From Diadema setosum (lineage: Eukaryota > Echinodermata > Echinoidea > Diadematoida > Diadematidae), in assembly GCA_033980235.1 (NCBI GenBank), contig CM067076.1:29674968-29738967 (forward strand): 64,000 nt of DNA. The letters run 5' to 3'. Each line of letters starts with the position of its first letter. Position 1 is the stretch's first letter. Shown one piece after another: positions 34,001-49,000 of the stretch. The translations under genes and the position numbers were made by a program. The notes beneath the pieces were generated by a model. That model was not told the origin of the DNA. It worked only from the letters and a program-made list of their open reading frames with translations, and searched no databases.

Positions 34001-37000
34001 CATCACGAGCCTTAGTAGTCTCCTCATCCAGCGGTTCCAACACAAAAATTGTAAAAATTCATAACTTTTGCATCGATTGTCCAATTTTCCTCAAACTTTC
34101 ACTGCTTTCTTCTATATACTAATATTGCTGCATTCTCTCAATCCTTATATTTATGAAGGTGAACTTGTCCTTTAAAGCGGATTTTTATACGGTTCAATAC
34201 AGGTCAATATGGGTCTCTAAGGCTCGAACCGGGCCGATACGGTTTTAATTCGTTATGGACCCAGTTCAGAATTCGGCCGTGTGTGACTGTAGCATAAATT
34301 ACCCTCCATTCTGGGACTAATCCCGCTCATTTTCAATCGGATCAAATTCGTTTTGTGACCCAGCCGTGTGTGACTCTAGCATAACTCATCATTCTCTTAA
34401 CTTTCAGAAGCAGATTCTTTGGTAGGAGCAGGCCATCCAAGCAGCAGCTCTCTGTGCCCCCTTTGTTCTTAACAAGCATAAATCCTAGAAGAAGTTCTAC
34501 TAAATTACCAGCTACAACTATTTCACCCTTTTAGTGTAGCCTCATACAACTACCATCAGTAAAATTTCTCTCAGCATGCGAGTATGGTAATCTAGACAAT
34601 CTGTGAAAGGGGGACTGGCTGGAGTGGTCCCCAGGGAGTAGAGAGTGAGCACTGTAAGTGTTGGCAGGAAATACTGGTGAATGTCTCCAGAGACTAGGGT
34701 CAAGACAGAATGTATATGCTTTGAGCACTTTACAAAGTGGATTCAGCACAATACAATTTATGCTATTATGATCATGATGATGAAGATGATGAAGATGATG
34801 ATGATGATGATGATGATGATGATAATAATACCTAGAAAAGCACTCTGAGAGCGCAGACCTCCGCCAAGCAGCTACTTTCCACCGAGGAGATTTTTCTCCT
34901 CTCCACCCCTGGGGAAAAGCTCTTTGAGCTCTTTCATAGAGATCAGCGATTTCCACACCCATAGGTATACACGTTGAAAAATCGCCCGATTTCCCAATAT
35001 AAAAGCCTTTGTTATGTCATAAACCCTCAGCTGCGCGGCGCGCCTTGCCCTAGCAGAAAACCAAAGTGGAGCACGCACTTTGTTTAGTGCGCGTTTGAAA
35101 ACCTCAAAAATGTGCAGCTTGAACTCCCAAGTTCATTGACCCGACCTGTCCAAATATCAAAAATCCTTCATAAATTCCCCCAAAATTCTTGGATCACTAC
35201 CAAAATTTAAATGTTTGTTACTTGTGTCATTCTCAACCTTTCCTGCAAGTTTCATCCAAATCCGTGCACAACTTTTTGAGTTATTTTGCACACGGACAAA
35301 CTAACTAACAAACAAACAAACAAACCAACGGTAACGACAACATAACCTCCTCCCTTGGCGGACGTAATAATAATAATAATAATTATGATAATAATAATAA
35401 TAATAATGTTAAAATAAATTATTACTTCAATTGTTGTAAAACTTATACTGATTTGCCATTCTCTCTGTTCTGGAAATGACGAAGAGATATATCTAGATGA
35501 AACATGATCATTTAATGATACTTCAGGGAACCTCCTGCTGAACAGGAGAGATAGGTAGCTCATGGAGAGCCGTAGACTACTCACTTGCATCGCGGGTCCT
35601 GGCCGCAGAAAAACGGAATGATGTAGAAAGATTTCTTTCCGAGGCACTCAGTTCTCCCTTTAAGTACACACTCGTCAAATGTCTGGAAAAAAAAAGGTGA
35701 GTACAAAAAAGTACAATACAGTCCCTTCAGTCACTGAATGAATTTACCTAAACAGGGATTGACAAAATCAGGGGCTTGGTGGCCCAGGGCCATTAAAATT
35801 TCAAGTCAGACCACCAAATTTCCAAACAGCTTATCCTTTTGTGGCCTAATTGCGCACCTAAATTCAAATTACATTTTACAAATTTCCTGTCATTAAGGAC
35901 CATTTCATTTCTTTCTCAAGCCACCAAAATGTCAGATTCTAAGAACGGACCAAAGAGTAAAATATGAGTGTCGGGCCCTGTTTGACCTATCAATTATTTC
36001 ATTATATTATGTATTATTCTATTCTTATCATGACCATTATATGGTGTATCTCAAGTGCTGGATTCACATCGCCCACAGTGCTGTGTCGTTGTTGTAACTT
36101 ATAGCTGAACTGAGACAGGTGACAATGTGAATGCCTACCTCTGTAACAAACTACAACTGTGTAGTTTGTCACCCTTCAATCCTGTAAGCAAATTGATACT
36201 AGGCTGTGTCACATTACAGCACTGTATGCTGAGGCAAGACAGGTGGTGGTAATATGAATATGTCTCCAGTAGGCATATCGGAGTTAACCGATGCTAAATC
36301 AAAAGCCATCATGCATGCTCATGTATACCAGTCAATGCGAGAGTTTCATGTTCACAACTTTAATGACTTCACCCATTGCCATACTTTGCTATGGTGTGCT
36401 ATTGGTCATGTATGGGTGAGATCACTATGCTTTGCATTGTTTTGCTGAGTTGTGCTTCATAAATTACATGGCAATTAAACAGGTGTATTGAATTACTAAC
36501 TCCACATTGCTATTCAGAGCATTGAACCCTATGCTTCCTGTCTGACTTGGGCAGACCAGAGGCCAAGGAATTCTAACGGCCTACATAAACACCTGACACC
36601 ATCCACCCCACATTAAAGGGGTGCTGTTCGTTATTCCGAAGGTTCGATATTCCGAAGGTTCGTTATTCCGAAGATTCGTTAATCTGAAACACGCAAATTC
36701 CCTATACCTAGAGGTTCGTTAATCCGAAAATGAAAAAGGGTTCGTTAATCTGAACATTTGTGGCGTTATTCCGAAGGTTCGTTATTCCGAAGATTTGTTC
36801 ATCCGAAAATGAAATTCGGAAAAACGAACCTTCGGAATAAAGAATCTTGGGACTGAAGAGCCTTCGGAATAACGAGTCCACCCATTAAAGTCCCTGTTTA
36901 CCTTTGGGAACAGTGATTTAACATTTTTTCAAGATATGACATTTAATGCAAATGTGTAGGTCTGTTGTACCACAAAACATCCTATCATATAAAATTTTCG

Positions 37001-40000
37001 CGATAATGTCTGAAATATAAGGAGATATCTGTATTTTTCTCAGTAAACCGTAACTGTAGACGGTTTAGGCTTGAAACATTCTTATTATAACTATTGTTCA
37101 CATATTGTATATTTAACATTACCTACCATGGATTTTACTTATTCAAATTTTTACAGTGGTTGTTTTTATCCCTAACTCAATTTTAGAACTATTTTAAAGC
37201 ACTAATGCTGAGTTTTTGTTTCGTCAGCAAATGGTAAATTAAACTTGACAAGGCAAGATGAGCACGCTTCTCTGCTGATCGATTTTCATATAATTTTCAG
37301 ACAGTAAACAAAAACTCAAATAACATAAGATATTACGATGGCAGTTGTTGAATATATATTTCATTATATATTGGACACAAGGCTCTTTTGAAAATACAGG
37401 TAAATACAATAAAGATAAGAGGTTTCTACACACTTTATCTTGTCAAATTTATAAAACTGCAACAGAAGTTAAACCTTCACATATTTATTAGTGCAATATA
37501 GTAACGGAATGTCATCAAAATGAATACTTGATTGACAGGCTTTTGCTTCAGAATAACCAACATCCAGACATTTCAATCTGCTTATTTCTTTAATAGTAAC
37601 AAAAATAAATACAAAGACATATGACATATACAGACAAACAAATAAAAAAGAAGAATGAATATGGAAAAATGTATATTTTTGTCAACTATTACATGAGGTA
37701 TTCTATGCAGACATTGCATATATTTTTGTCAACTGTTACATGAGGTATTCTATGCAGACATTGCATATATTTTTGTCAACTGTTACATGAGGTATTCTAT
37801 GCAGACATTGCAGTCTGGTTTACAAACTCTGGATGTATTAATCGGTGTAATTACACCAATCTATCACTAAGTTTAAAATTTGCCCCCACAATTATTGCAT
37901 GGAGATTATTCCACATTCAATAGATTACACATGTTTGATAAGCTGCTGCTAGGGCTAAAATCACAAGCTAATTGAAAAATGATTCAAAGAGATAAGTTAA
38001 GGAATTCAGATAGGGTTGTTAATGGAGCTCTTGAAGGGGTATGCCTCTTGCTGGCAGCTTAACTCTGTCTTGCGTGAAAACTCTCTGCTCACTTCTCTTG
38101 CGATTACTATAAATACAGGGTCTTTGACAGAGTCTAATTAACATTTCTCTAAGCTACAACTTATCTTTGAGTGGAAATGGCTGAAAAAGTTTTGTTGCAA
38201 CAAATCTCACATTGTTTAACAGGAAACTGACATACTCCCCAAATGGGATGCTAAGAGGAGGAGGTCCATTAGTGAGTTAATCACACCTTATCTGTGGAGA
38301 CTGAGTCAGCAAAAGCAAAAACAGGAGCATGACACCCAATAGTTAGACTTGTTTCAGGTGTGAATGAGCCATGGCAATCCAATTTATAATGGTTGTCTGC
38401 AACTGAGGTGTGATCAGGTGTGAATGGGCCATGGTAGTCCCATTCATAATGGTTAATGGTTTTCTGCTACTGAGGTATTGCATTCATGTGTGAATGGGAC
38501 ATGGTATATAGTCCCATTAATAATGGCTATCTGCTGAGGTGTGATTCATTTCTGAATGAGCCATGGTAGTCCAATTTATACTGGCTGTCTGATACTGAGG
38601 TGTGATCTTGGTGTGAATGGGCCATGGTAGTCCCATTCATAATGGCTGTCTGATACTGAGGTGTGATTCAGGTGTGAATGCCCAGGCCATGACAGTCCTA
38701 TTTACAATGGCTGTCTGTTACTAAGGTGTAATTCAGGTGTGAACGGGCCATAGTAGTCCAATTTATAATGGCTGTCTGCTAATGAGGTGTGATTCAGGTG
38801 TGAATGGGCCATGGCAGTCCCATTCAACGGCTGTCTGCTACCGTACTAGTGATTCAGGTGTGAATGGGCCATGGTAGTCCCATTCCATGGCTGTCTGCTA
38901 CCGAGGTGTGATTCAGGTGTGAATGGGCAATGGCAGTCCAATTAATAATTGCTATCTGCTACTGAGGTGTGATTCAGGTGTGAATGGGCCATGGTAATCC
39001 AAGTCATAATAAAAAATAAAAAAAAAACAGACCATGTACATCTATTACTAAGTCAGGTGTGAATGGGCCTTGGTAGTCCCATTCATAATAGCTGTCTGCT
39101 ATTGAGGTGTGATTCAGGTGTGAATGGGCCATGGTAGTCCCATTTATAATGGCTGTCTGATACTGATGTAGGCCTATGCTTCAGGTTTGGATAGGCCATG
39201 GTAGTTCCATTTATGATGGTTATCTGCTAATGAGGTTTGATCAAGTGTGAACAGGCACCAATGGTACCCCCAAATTTTACAATAAATATGGCTATCCACT
39301 ATTATGAGGTTTGATTCAGGTCTAAATAGGGGAATTATAATTCCATTCATAATGATTGTTTGCAATGCTCTTCAAATCACCCATAATTGCTGGGATTCAC
39401 ACATCAAGTAGTCAATATAGTTCATGGATTACCTGGTACACAATTTATTATTAATATTTTTTTTTTGCCTGCATAACAGTAGGCCCCTACATGTCACATT
39501 GCATGTTGCTATACAGACATCCAATCATGAATGCAGGCTGACGTGTGTACCTGCACTGTACGCCTGTTTCATGCTTGTCGCAGTCCTGGACGCAATTTAA
39601 ACCAAGGATTTCATTTACAACAACTTCCTGAAATTGGGTCAAAGGGGTTACAGCTGTAGGTATCTAGTTACTTGCAGAGACAAACACTTCCACGGCGGAA
39701 GTCTGTTGGTCTAGTGGTCTGTGATTTTGACCGCTTACAGGGTCCTTGGCTTTTTGGCTCCATGTCCTTTCATAAACAACAAACACTTTAATACACCCTC
39801 TGTTATAGACGGTTGAGGAACATACTGGTACAATATTATTGCACATGAAGTAGTAGCCTACTTTGTCTTGTTTTTAAAGGCATTATCTACCATTTGCTGA
39901 TGAAACAAAAATCAAGTTTTAGGGCTTCAAAATACTTCTAAAATGTAAATCGGGAACATAAAAATTCGAATCAGTATAATCAATGAAATGTACAAAATGT

Positions 40001-43000
40001 GAACAATAAGTATAATAAAATTGTTTCTAGACTAAACCGTCTACAGTTATGGTTTAATGAGAAAAATAGTGATATCCTCTTATATTTAAGGCTTTTTAAA
40101 TAATTGATCGATGGTAGGATGTTTCGCGATGCAACTGACTTAATACACATATGCATGAAATGCGATATCTTGCAGATTTTTTAAATCGCTGCTCCCAAAG
40201 GTAAACTGTACGTTTAAAGAATGTAGACACAACTTGCCTTTACATACCTACCAGTATTTGTCCACTGAACAAATATGTATTCTACTAAATCTATGAGTCT
40301 CTATAATCATGAAAATTCAAATTACAAAATTGCTTTCATTGGAAGTAGACCTACACCACACCTCTCTGCCCCCATCCTGTTACTGTAAGGAACTGTCAAA
40401 TATGCCTCTTTTTCTTTTTTCAAACTCCTAAATCATTTTATTTTTTCCCTCTAAGTCACATGGAGTCTGCAGAATGCCTGGTAATCATGTTGTTCGGATG
40501 TAAAGTCACTTCTGGGGTTCCGCTTGACATTTGATAGTCCCTGCTGCATGTTTTTGTGTGGGCATGAAAATGCACTTATAGGTGAGAGTGTGGAGCTCCC
40601 TGTGCCTACTCCTCTGCAGTATATGTAGGGGAGGGTCTAGCTGTGAAACCGTGGGAAGTGGGATAATGCCGTCTTGAGGTCACGCAGAGTCTAGGAAGTC
40701 TGTGCCACATGCTTGGAGTTCAATGTTGAAAGCTATATGTACATGGTCTGTTTTTGCAGCGCAATGTCATGTGGGTGGAGGAAGCTGGGCTCACATGCAA
40801 ACTTGCACCAACAACATAATCACTGTTAGAGGGGAAGGCATGGTGCGGTAGAAGGGAAAGAAACCACCAGATAGGTTGGTCACTTTCAGTCATAGCACAA
40901 TGCCCTTTAATTATCAGACAGCCCTAACAATCCATATTTGGACATTTTGGAGTTCTACAGGCAATGGCCGGGGAAAAATAATTTCCAAGATAAGTGTCTG
41001 TTGACAAGCTTGCCAGACTAGATTCTAGATAGCTCTGGAGCTTGTATTGACAGAAGCTTGTTCACATACACTGCCAATCTATGCTAGCTTTTATTTTGTT
41101 TGACATGATCACAGCCAGTTGCTAAAACAAAACAAAATCAAATTCACATAGTCTAGAACTGCGATTTGAAAGGCCCTGATCTTATTGGCCCACAAGGGGG
41201 TAAGCTACAGATGAACTAAAATTTGAGTATTAGTGTGAGGTAGAAGTAGCTCTGTGCATGTCATAATTATGGAATACAGCCACAGCTCTGAAATAAAAGT
41301 TCACACAGATGTTGTATGAAAAAGCAAATTAACATACTTAATATATGGATGTACATCATAAAAATGAGAAATTTGTGAGTATCAAAAAAATAAAACGAGA
41401 AGAGAAGTATATTTGTCATCTGAAAGTGAAACTTTTCACTGCTGAAAATAAGAATATTATATGATGGAGAAAATTAGATTTCTATTAGAGGGGATGGCTT
41501 GTAACTGAACAGTGGGAATCAGTGGGAATGCTGGGGGATGATTGTTCCAATTCTTGTGGGATTCATTTAAGTGTACATTATATATCTATTGTTGTGAGAA
41601 AATTATTTGCTTCAGAATGGTCTCATATTCAAGTAATGTGCAGTTTAATGCCCTGTCAATGTACAGGCATGCTAACCTGGAAACATTAAACTGCGCATTA
41701 CTTGAATATGAGACTATTCTGAAGCAAATAATTTTCACACAACAGTAGATATATAATGTAGGAACTACTCTTAAATTAATCCCACAAGGATTGGAACAAT
41801 CGTCCCCTAGCATTCCCACTGATCCCCACTGATCAGTTACTAGCCATCCCCTTCAAAGGCTTGTTTGAATAGCTCACCTGGTATTTGTCTGTTCCCGAGT
41901 ATTTCCTCTCACTTTTACCATCACCAAATCGTCTGAAATAGTACTGTGATACCATGCGGGACAGGGGATCCCTTATAATGTTGATATACTTTGGTTGCTG
42001 CATTTGGTATCTGTCTCGGAGCAATAAGAAAAAAAAAAATGAGTGCCATTACAGAGACACTGCAAAATTTTGTTCATTTCTATTAGAAAAATAAAACAAA
42101 AAACAAAAACAAATTCAAGTTTATGGTAAAAGATCTGAAATTACTGTTCTTTGCTAGGGTGTATACAAAACTATGAGGTTTTCTATGCTAATCGACACTA
42201 AAAGCATACGAAGTGGTATATGTGATACCTAAGCACTATTATTACAAACAAGAAAACATGAAGCAGTACTAGTAATGTGTCCAAGCAATACAGATAGCAA
42301 CATTTCAGGCATACATAGATAGCTCTGATTTCACAAGTTACTAAGACCTTCTCAACGTCTGAAATTATTCTGTCATTTTGTAACTCATTGGAAAAATGAA
42401 ATAATTTGATCACTGCTGGTATGAGGATTAGGGCCTACCAGTGGCAATAATATTCATGTCTTCTAAAGTTAAATTTCAAACACCCCCAGAAGCATCAAAG
42501 GTCATGCATCATAGGAGAAGTGAAAGATTGGATAGAACTTTATTGTTCAAGTGTACAAAACATACTCATAAATATATAAACAGGTGAAATTATGACAGAG
42601 ATAGATGGGGGACATATATATACATCAAATCAGTTTCTGGAAACTTTGAAAATCTACATCAAACTCAACATATACGTAAGTAAGTTTCTGGAAACTTTGA
42701 AAATCTATATTAAACTTTATTCTCTTTGTCTAATTTCGATTAAACTACTACTGCTCTTGTTTGCCTTAGTTCATGCCTGTCAACTTTAAAATAATATAAG
42801 AGTTTTCCATCAATGGTTTGAACAGATCGAGACCTGACCCAATCTGCATCAGACTCTTTTCACATTTAAAACTTACCTTCTAAAGTCTACAAAGTGAAGA
42901 TGTCTTTGGAAGATGAAAGGTCGTTCTAATCGGCCAACAACGTTCACCAGCATCCTCTTTGAATATAGAATGAGACATATATAAAAGTAACTACTGTGAT

Positions 43001-46000
43001 TAAATATAATAAAAGTATCACTGAATGTGATATGATGAAACTACTTTTTTTTTCTATAAACTGCATCATGGTATGTGCCTTTAAAACACATTATTTCCCC
43101 TTCTACAAAACTATCAAACATTATATACCAGACTATCTCTGTTTGTAATGAACTACCTCAGTTTCTACCATGGTATTTCCACTTGAAGTATAAAGTGCAT
43201 TCCCATTACAACGAAGTTCTCTGGACTGGTATAGTTTTCTTTTGTTATATCGTAATTTCGTTACAGCAAGACAGTAAAGTGTATGAAGACATATAGGTGA
43301 TAATTTTAGGACCTGAATTTTTACTTTGTTGGCACAAGAATTTTGTTAAAACAAATTGGAAATACACTGTACAATGATTTCCCATCGCTCATGGTATTAA
43401 ACTTCCACTCATGCATTAAAGCACTCTACCCAGACGATAATTTTAGGACCTGAATTTTTACTTTGTTGTCACAAGAATTTTGTTATAACAAGTTTGTTCA
43501 GATGGAAATACACTGTACAATGATTTCTTATTGCTGTGGTGTTAAACTCGATTGCACTAAACACTCTACCCTTGTATCATTCAACAAGCCATTTCCAGCC
43601 ACATTGAACTGCTGTAAAAACCAGAAACTTTTGCAACATATGATACTTTCAGAGATTGCCGACCATTACAAAATTACAAGTATAATACATGTACCTGTAA
43701 CACAGGGCTTTGTTGAACTTTCGTGTGTATTTTAGTTATGGTGAGTCTTGGATCTTCTTGAGATTTGCATGCACATGAAAATTCCTCATTTTACTTACAG
43801 TATCTTTCTTGCATCAAACTATCTCTCCTCTGTTGTTTGTTTTCCTCTTTTTTTTTGTATCAAACTACCTACAGTACCAGCATACCCTTCTTTTATTACT
43901 GACCAAAACTCTTCTACCAGACCATCCTATGAAAAGACTATCTGCCCTTGTGGCAGTGCTTTCAAACTCACTGTGTATAAGTCCATTCTTGCAATAGAAT
44001 TTTGTTTTTATAAGTTCCACACCATCTTGCCATGTTAACATTTAAAGGGAGGAAAAAGCTACTAAAATATATACACACATGTAATCATATATCAGTATCA
44101 TTTATACAAACATACATACATAGTACATATATACATGTATACATCCATACATACATGTACACATATTATACATTATGTACACATATTTCTTCAAGCGTAT
44201 AACCCTTGTGATACTCACTTTTGGTAAGAATATACACCTTTTTGTAGCATATATTCTCTCCTTGCACAAACAATTATTGTCTTGTACAACATTTGGTAGC
44301 AATACTCGATCATGTCGCCTGGCCTTGCAGCATACCACAATACCTATGTTGAAGAATACCTCCCCTGGCAGTATGTGGATAATCTCTCCTTTAACTAATA
44401 CTAGTGCTAGATCTCATGAGTCAATCATTTCGCAAGTCAGCAAGGAGGAGATATGACATGTTATGCTTAAAAACAAAGAAACAAATGTGCCTTGCTCTTT
44501 GCTTTCTAATTTAATTGTATGCTTTCTAACCAATACCACCATGTCTAAAGCTGCTTTGGGTTAAAACAAGCAGTGGTGAGAGGTTTAGGATACTGTATAA
44601 GGTGTTATTTTTGTGATGGTATAGAATAACATTTGTGAATTTTGTGAATCATGGTTGGACTGCAAATTTAACAACATGTGAAAATGTCACCATGTGCCAT
44701 AGGATAATAGTGCACTTACAATTTGGTAAGTAAGCATCAGTATTGGTTCGCAATAACAACATCTTGCAAAAATATCTGTGATCTCCTCATTTGCGAAAAT
44801 ATCAGTACATGAAAATAAGAGCTTATAAGCCTACAGTATGCTACACCATCATCCACAAACAAATATTGTCTGAGATTTCCACTACTTGGATGGAATATCT
44901 AGTTTAGATAGGAATGAATTTTAAAGAGACTGTACAGTACTGGTTGAGGTGAGGATTCAAGTGTATAACATTTTTTTTTGGTGAGATTATGAGAAACCTC
45001 ATGAAAGAGCATCTCAATTTCAAGAAGGAGTCAACATTTATTTGATGAAAATTGGCCTTGAAATGGCTGAGTTATCCAAAAAAGCGATTGTAATAAAATT
45101 GACAGGCCACGACTTTTATTAGGATCTTTGTTTTACCTTGTTTTTAGATATTCAGTCATTTCAAAACCGATTTTCATCAAATAAACTTTTGATTCCCCTT
45201 AGAATTGTATGCTCCCTAACATTTCAAAGAGTGGTTTCTAAGTATCTCGCAAAACGTTACAAGCTGAATCATCACCTTGACCAGTACTGTACGGTCTCTT
45301 TAAGCTTCACTCTCTTTAATCTCTAGATCATTGCCATTCTCATCAGACGACACTTTCGAAAAAGTCCGACTCAACATACCTCATGCACTGGGGAAATTCT
45401 GGTCTTGTTGTACACCAGCGATGATACAAAGTGGAACTTATTCTTCAAGGCAAGTTCCCGCATGACTGTGATGACCGAACGACTGCCGCACTTCCCAACT
45501 CGGTTGTAGACCACTGCCTCTCCCTCTTGTGCCTGTCAAAATGTCAACAAACAAGTCAGAGATGTACTGTAAAATGAGGAATATTCACTTGAATTTGAAT
45601 TTCATGAATTTTGCAAGAGCTAAGATTCGCAAAATTAAAATGCACATGAAAGTTCTTGTCTACACTATAGACATTGAAAGTTAGAGGCAGCTCACGAAAA
45701 ATTCCATGTCGTGAAAATATCATGTTTTACAGTAAAGTTACGCTTGTAAAATGTCAAAAAAACAAAGAACTAAAATTATGTTTATCTCTGAAAAAACTTC
45801 CCTTGAAATAAAAAAAAAAGATCATCCTGCATTAAATCAATATTGTTTTGATGGACAATTAGAATACAGAAAAAAAACAACAACATATTGCCTGCTTTGT
45901 TAGAACAGCATTTTTGCTGGGAGACTGCAAAATGTAAAGAAGATCCTCAGTATAGTGATTTAGGTACAAAACTGAAAGTCTCATGCTCATTAAAGAGTTA

Positions 46001-49000
46001 CAGCTAATTGGATTCTAAATAAGAGGAGAAAATCTGTAACTTGTTGCACAGTTCATATGACATAAACATAGTTTATATCGAAAGGGTTCAGAATTTATCT
46101 AATTTGCTTGCAATATATTGAAAGGCTCTAATAGAAAACTTGTCTGGCTGATGTGATTTGTCAAGATGATGAGTTGTTTAGGAGTATTTTTAGATCAAGG
46201 TGTAAAATAATTTAAATCATTTGCTACAACTTTCATTCCTGAAGTGCCCTCCCCATTCAGAAGTGGATTGGTAGAACATTACTATTGGCCCATTCTCAGT
46301 AAAAGCGTTCAAATACGGAATTTTGGTGTCGCCGACATTCCATGACAGTTTGCGGTTCCCTGAAACCTATTAGATACTATTTAAATGTTTATAATATATC
46401 ACGAGGACTTTATTTGTTAAAAATAAACACGATCAAATGCGGTTGTCTGCCTTTTTGTATAAAATTTTGCTGTTAAACTTCGTTAAGACCCCAAAAACGC
46501 AGTGTCGCCGGCTATTTCAGAATTATGTTTTATTGCTCCTCTCCGTCCACAAACACACTTTCGAAATATCATTTTCATGGACGATGAGCATATCATATGT
46601 GCTAATCACAATACTCAAAAAGTTTCACAATTTTTATTGACTTCTTTCTTTATAGCCTTTTGAAACTTGTCGCCAAATTCACCGCCAGATACGTTACCAG
46701 TTTCTTTAGTGTTACAGCATTGGGAAAATAACAAGACTATGCAATGACCCTGTGTATATGAAACCCTGAGGATATACTTCATACACTGCAAGTACTTAGA
46801 TTTTTTGTGCAACTGCTCTTTATTGAGAATACGGTATAATGTTTGAAATATCGGTTTTCTACACTTTTATTTGGACAGATACGTTACATACTTTTCACAC
46901 CACCCACTGCGACAGATATTGCAATGTCAGACAAATTGTATATTATATATTACTCCTCGGAATGACGCATCGATTCAACATTGAAGTTTAGTACAAGTGA
47001 GAAATATTTGGTAGATATCGCTCTCATAATAATATGATCGACCATATACGTTACCACAGATACGTTACCCCAGATACGTGACCGAATTTTGCTCATTGGT
47101 CTTGTGCTTTCTGGGGATCAAATGTGGTCAAGATTCATCCCTACACATTACATGCTTCGTTTTGTTGGACCTCAGGTTTATATTCTTACACCAAAAGGAC
47201 AGAGAGGTGAAAAGAGTAACACTTCCACATGATTTTTCTTTGTGCGTCAGTGTCTCACAACTTAATGCCAAGTTTTCCGACAGATACGTTACCACATAAT
47301 CAAAATGCTGAAAAGAAATTGTAAATGTTTTTACAAACAAATCGTTGTGTGCTCATAAACTCCAAAGATCTATTCTATAAAACCCAGCCACTTTCATATT
47401 CTATGCAACAACTTTGAACGTTTATTTTACAAAACGAAGTAAAGATTCAGCATGTCAGTTTTTTGCTTTCCAGATTTAGCAGATACGTTACGTATAATTC
47501 AGGGCACCCACGGTGACAAATAATGTTATGTAAAACAAAGTGTTCATAAAACAATTCTGCATAGAATGACGCTTCCATAAAAAATTAAAGTTATGTTCAA
47601 ATGAAGAATATTCAGTAGAAATCGCTCTGTAACTTCACCGACAGATTCATTTGCGGTACGCCAGATACGTTACCAAACTTTGAAAGAGTAAAAAGTAGTT
47701 TATGAAACGCTTCCGAGAAAAGTTTCAGTGTTCTGTTGTATATTTATTCTAGTGTTTTTCAAAATATGAAGAACTATTCAAGATTCATTGATAAGTTGAA
47801 CAATTATTTATTCATTTTCATTAAAAGGGATGAGCCAAATACGTTACCATAGGTCAAACAACTGTTTTGCATATCGAGTTCATAGAGACTGTACCTACTT
47901 CCTTCTAAGTGCCTGCAAAAATATATTTTTCAAACCTTGTTTGCATTATCCATCAAAACTTAATGAATATTTACAGTCAGATGGATAAATGCATTCAGAC
48001 GTAAGATGAGAATATTCTGTGAATGAAGAACTCAGCTTTCACATTTAGGGCTCTTTTCCACTACATTTCAGAGTTTAAATATTACGTACAATGTTTAAAA
48101 TGGTTAATTTGGGCTTACATCATTCATTTTTACATCAATTCATGAGGTAAATAATTAAACAGGTGATATTTATTAATTCATACACAACTAAAATTATTAC
48201 TTATATTTTACCAGATACGTTACCAAAGATGATTCAATGTTTTTCAATAGTTATTTCCCCAGGAAAGCAATTCATATTTGTTTCCTGTGGAAATTCCAGA
48301 TCGGATCGTTCCCTTTGCATGATTTGTGGGGTTCGAAACTTTATTTGTAAGCGAAATTTGCTTAAAATACAAAGTGAATCTTAAGGTTATATTTCATTTC
48401 ATCAAAAAGCATATTTCAACCTACCACACAGAAATAATTTCTACCAATTAGCAAGGGATGACAACATCTTTACGTCTTGAAAAACCCCAATATCTTTAGG
48501 GGGGACAGATGTCTTTTCCTGAACAGAAATTGGATTAAAACAATACATTTAATTCAGAGTTAGGAGTCCACTACAACATGTAAATTTGCGGTAACGTATC
48601 TGATTGGTGATCAAAAATCATATATGATGCTCTATTTCAAGTCATTTTTACTCAATGAATGGCCATCATTTAGAATGTTCCACTTTTTGTTTCGTATTTG
48701 ACCGGTTTTGAAGTTTCTGAAAACACATCTTTGAATGTATTACTTTGTGGTTGATTTTTCGGTTTTACTCACATGGAATTGAACACTTAATCTGAGAATG
48801 GCCCTATTGTGAGGTGATCAAATTATGCCCTTGCATTAGCATTGAAGTGCATGCTGCTAAAAACTCAGCTGTAAGCAATTCACTCTTACTTAATGGAATT
48901 AACTGGTATCAGTGGCAGATCCAGAGGGGGCGCACCGGGCGCATCCCCCCCTTTTTTTTAAACAAAAGAAATAAAAAGAAAAAATAGGGGTGCATGCACC

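Noticed and set aside
41542..41819. Two overlapping ORFs of 68 and 77 codons with nearly the same peptide on opposite strands
   Set aside because: Explained by the palindromic element: each strand reads the same sequence.
45380..45532. Heparan sulfate 2-O-sulfotransferase (HS2ST) as the identity of the - strand gene
   Set aside because: The PAPS-binding motifs are shared, but FYIIPFFCGQDPRC and the C-terminal PSP and LEYKFY blocks fit UST better.
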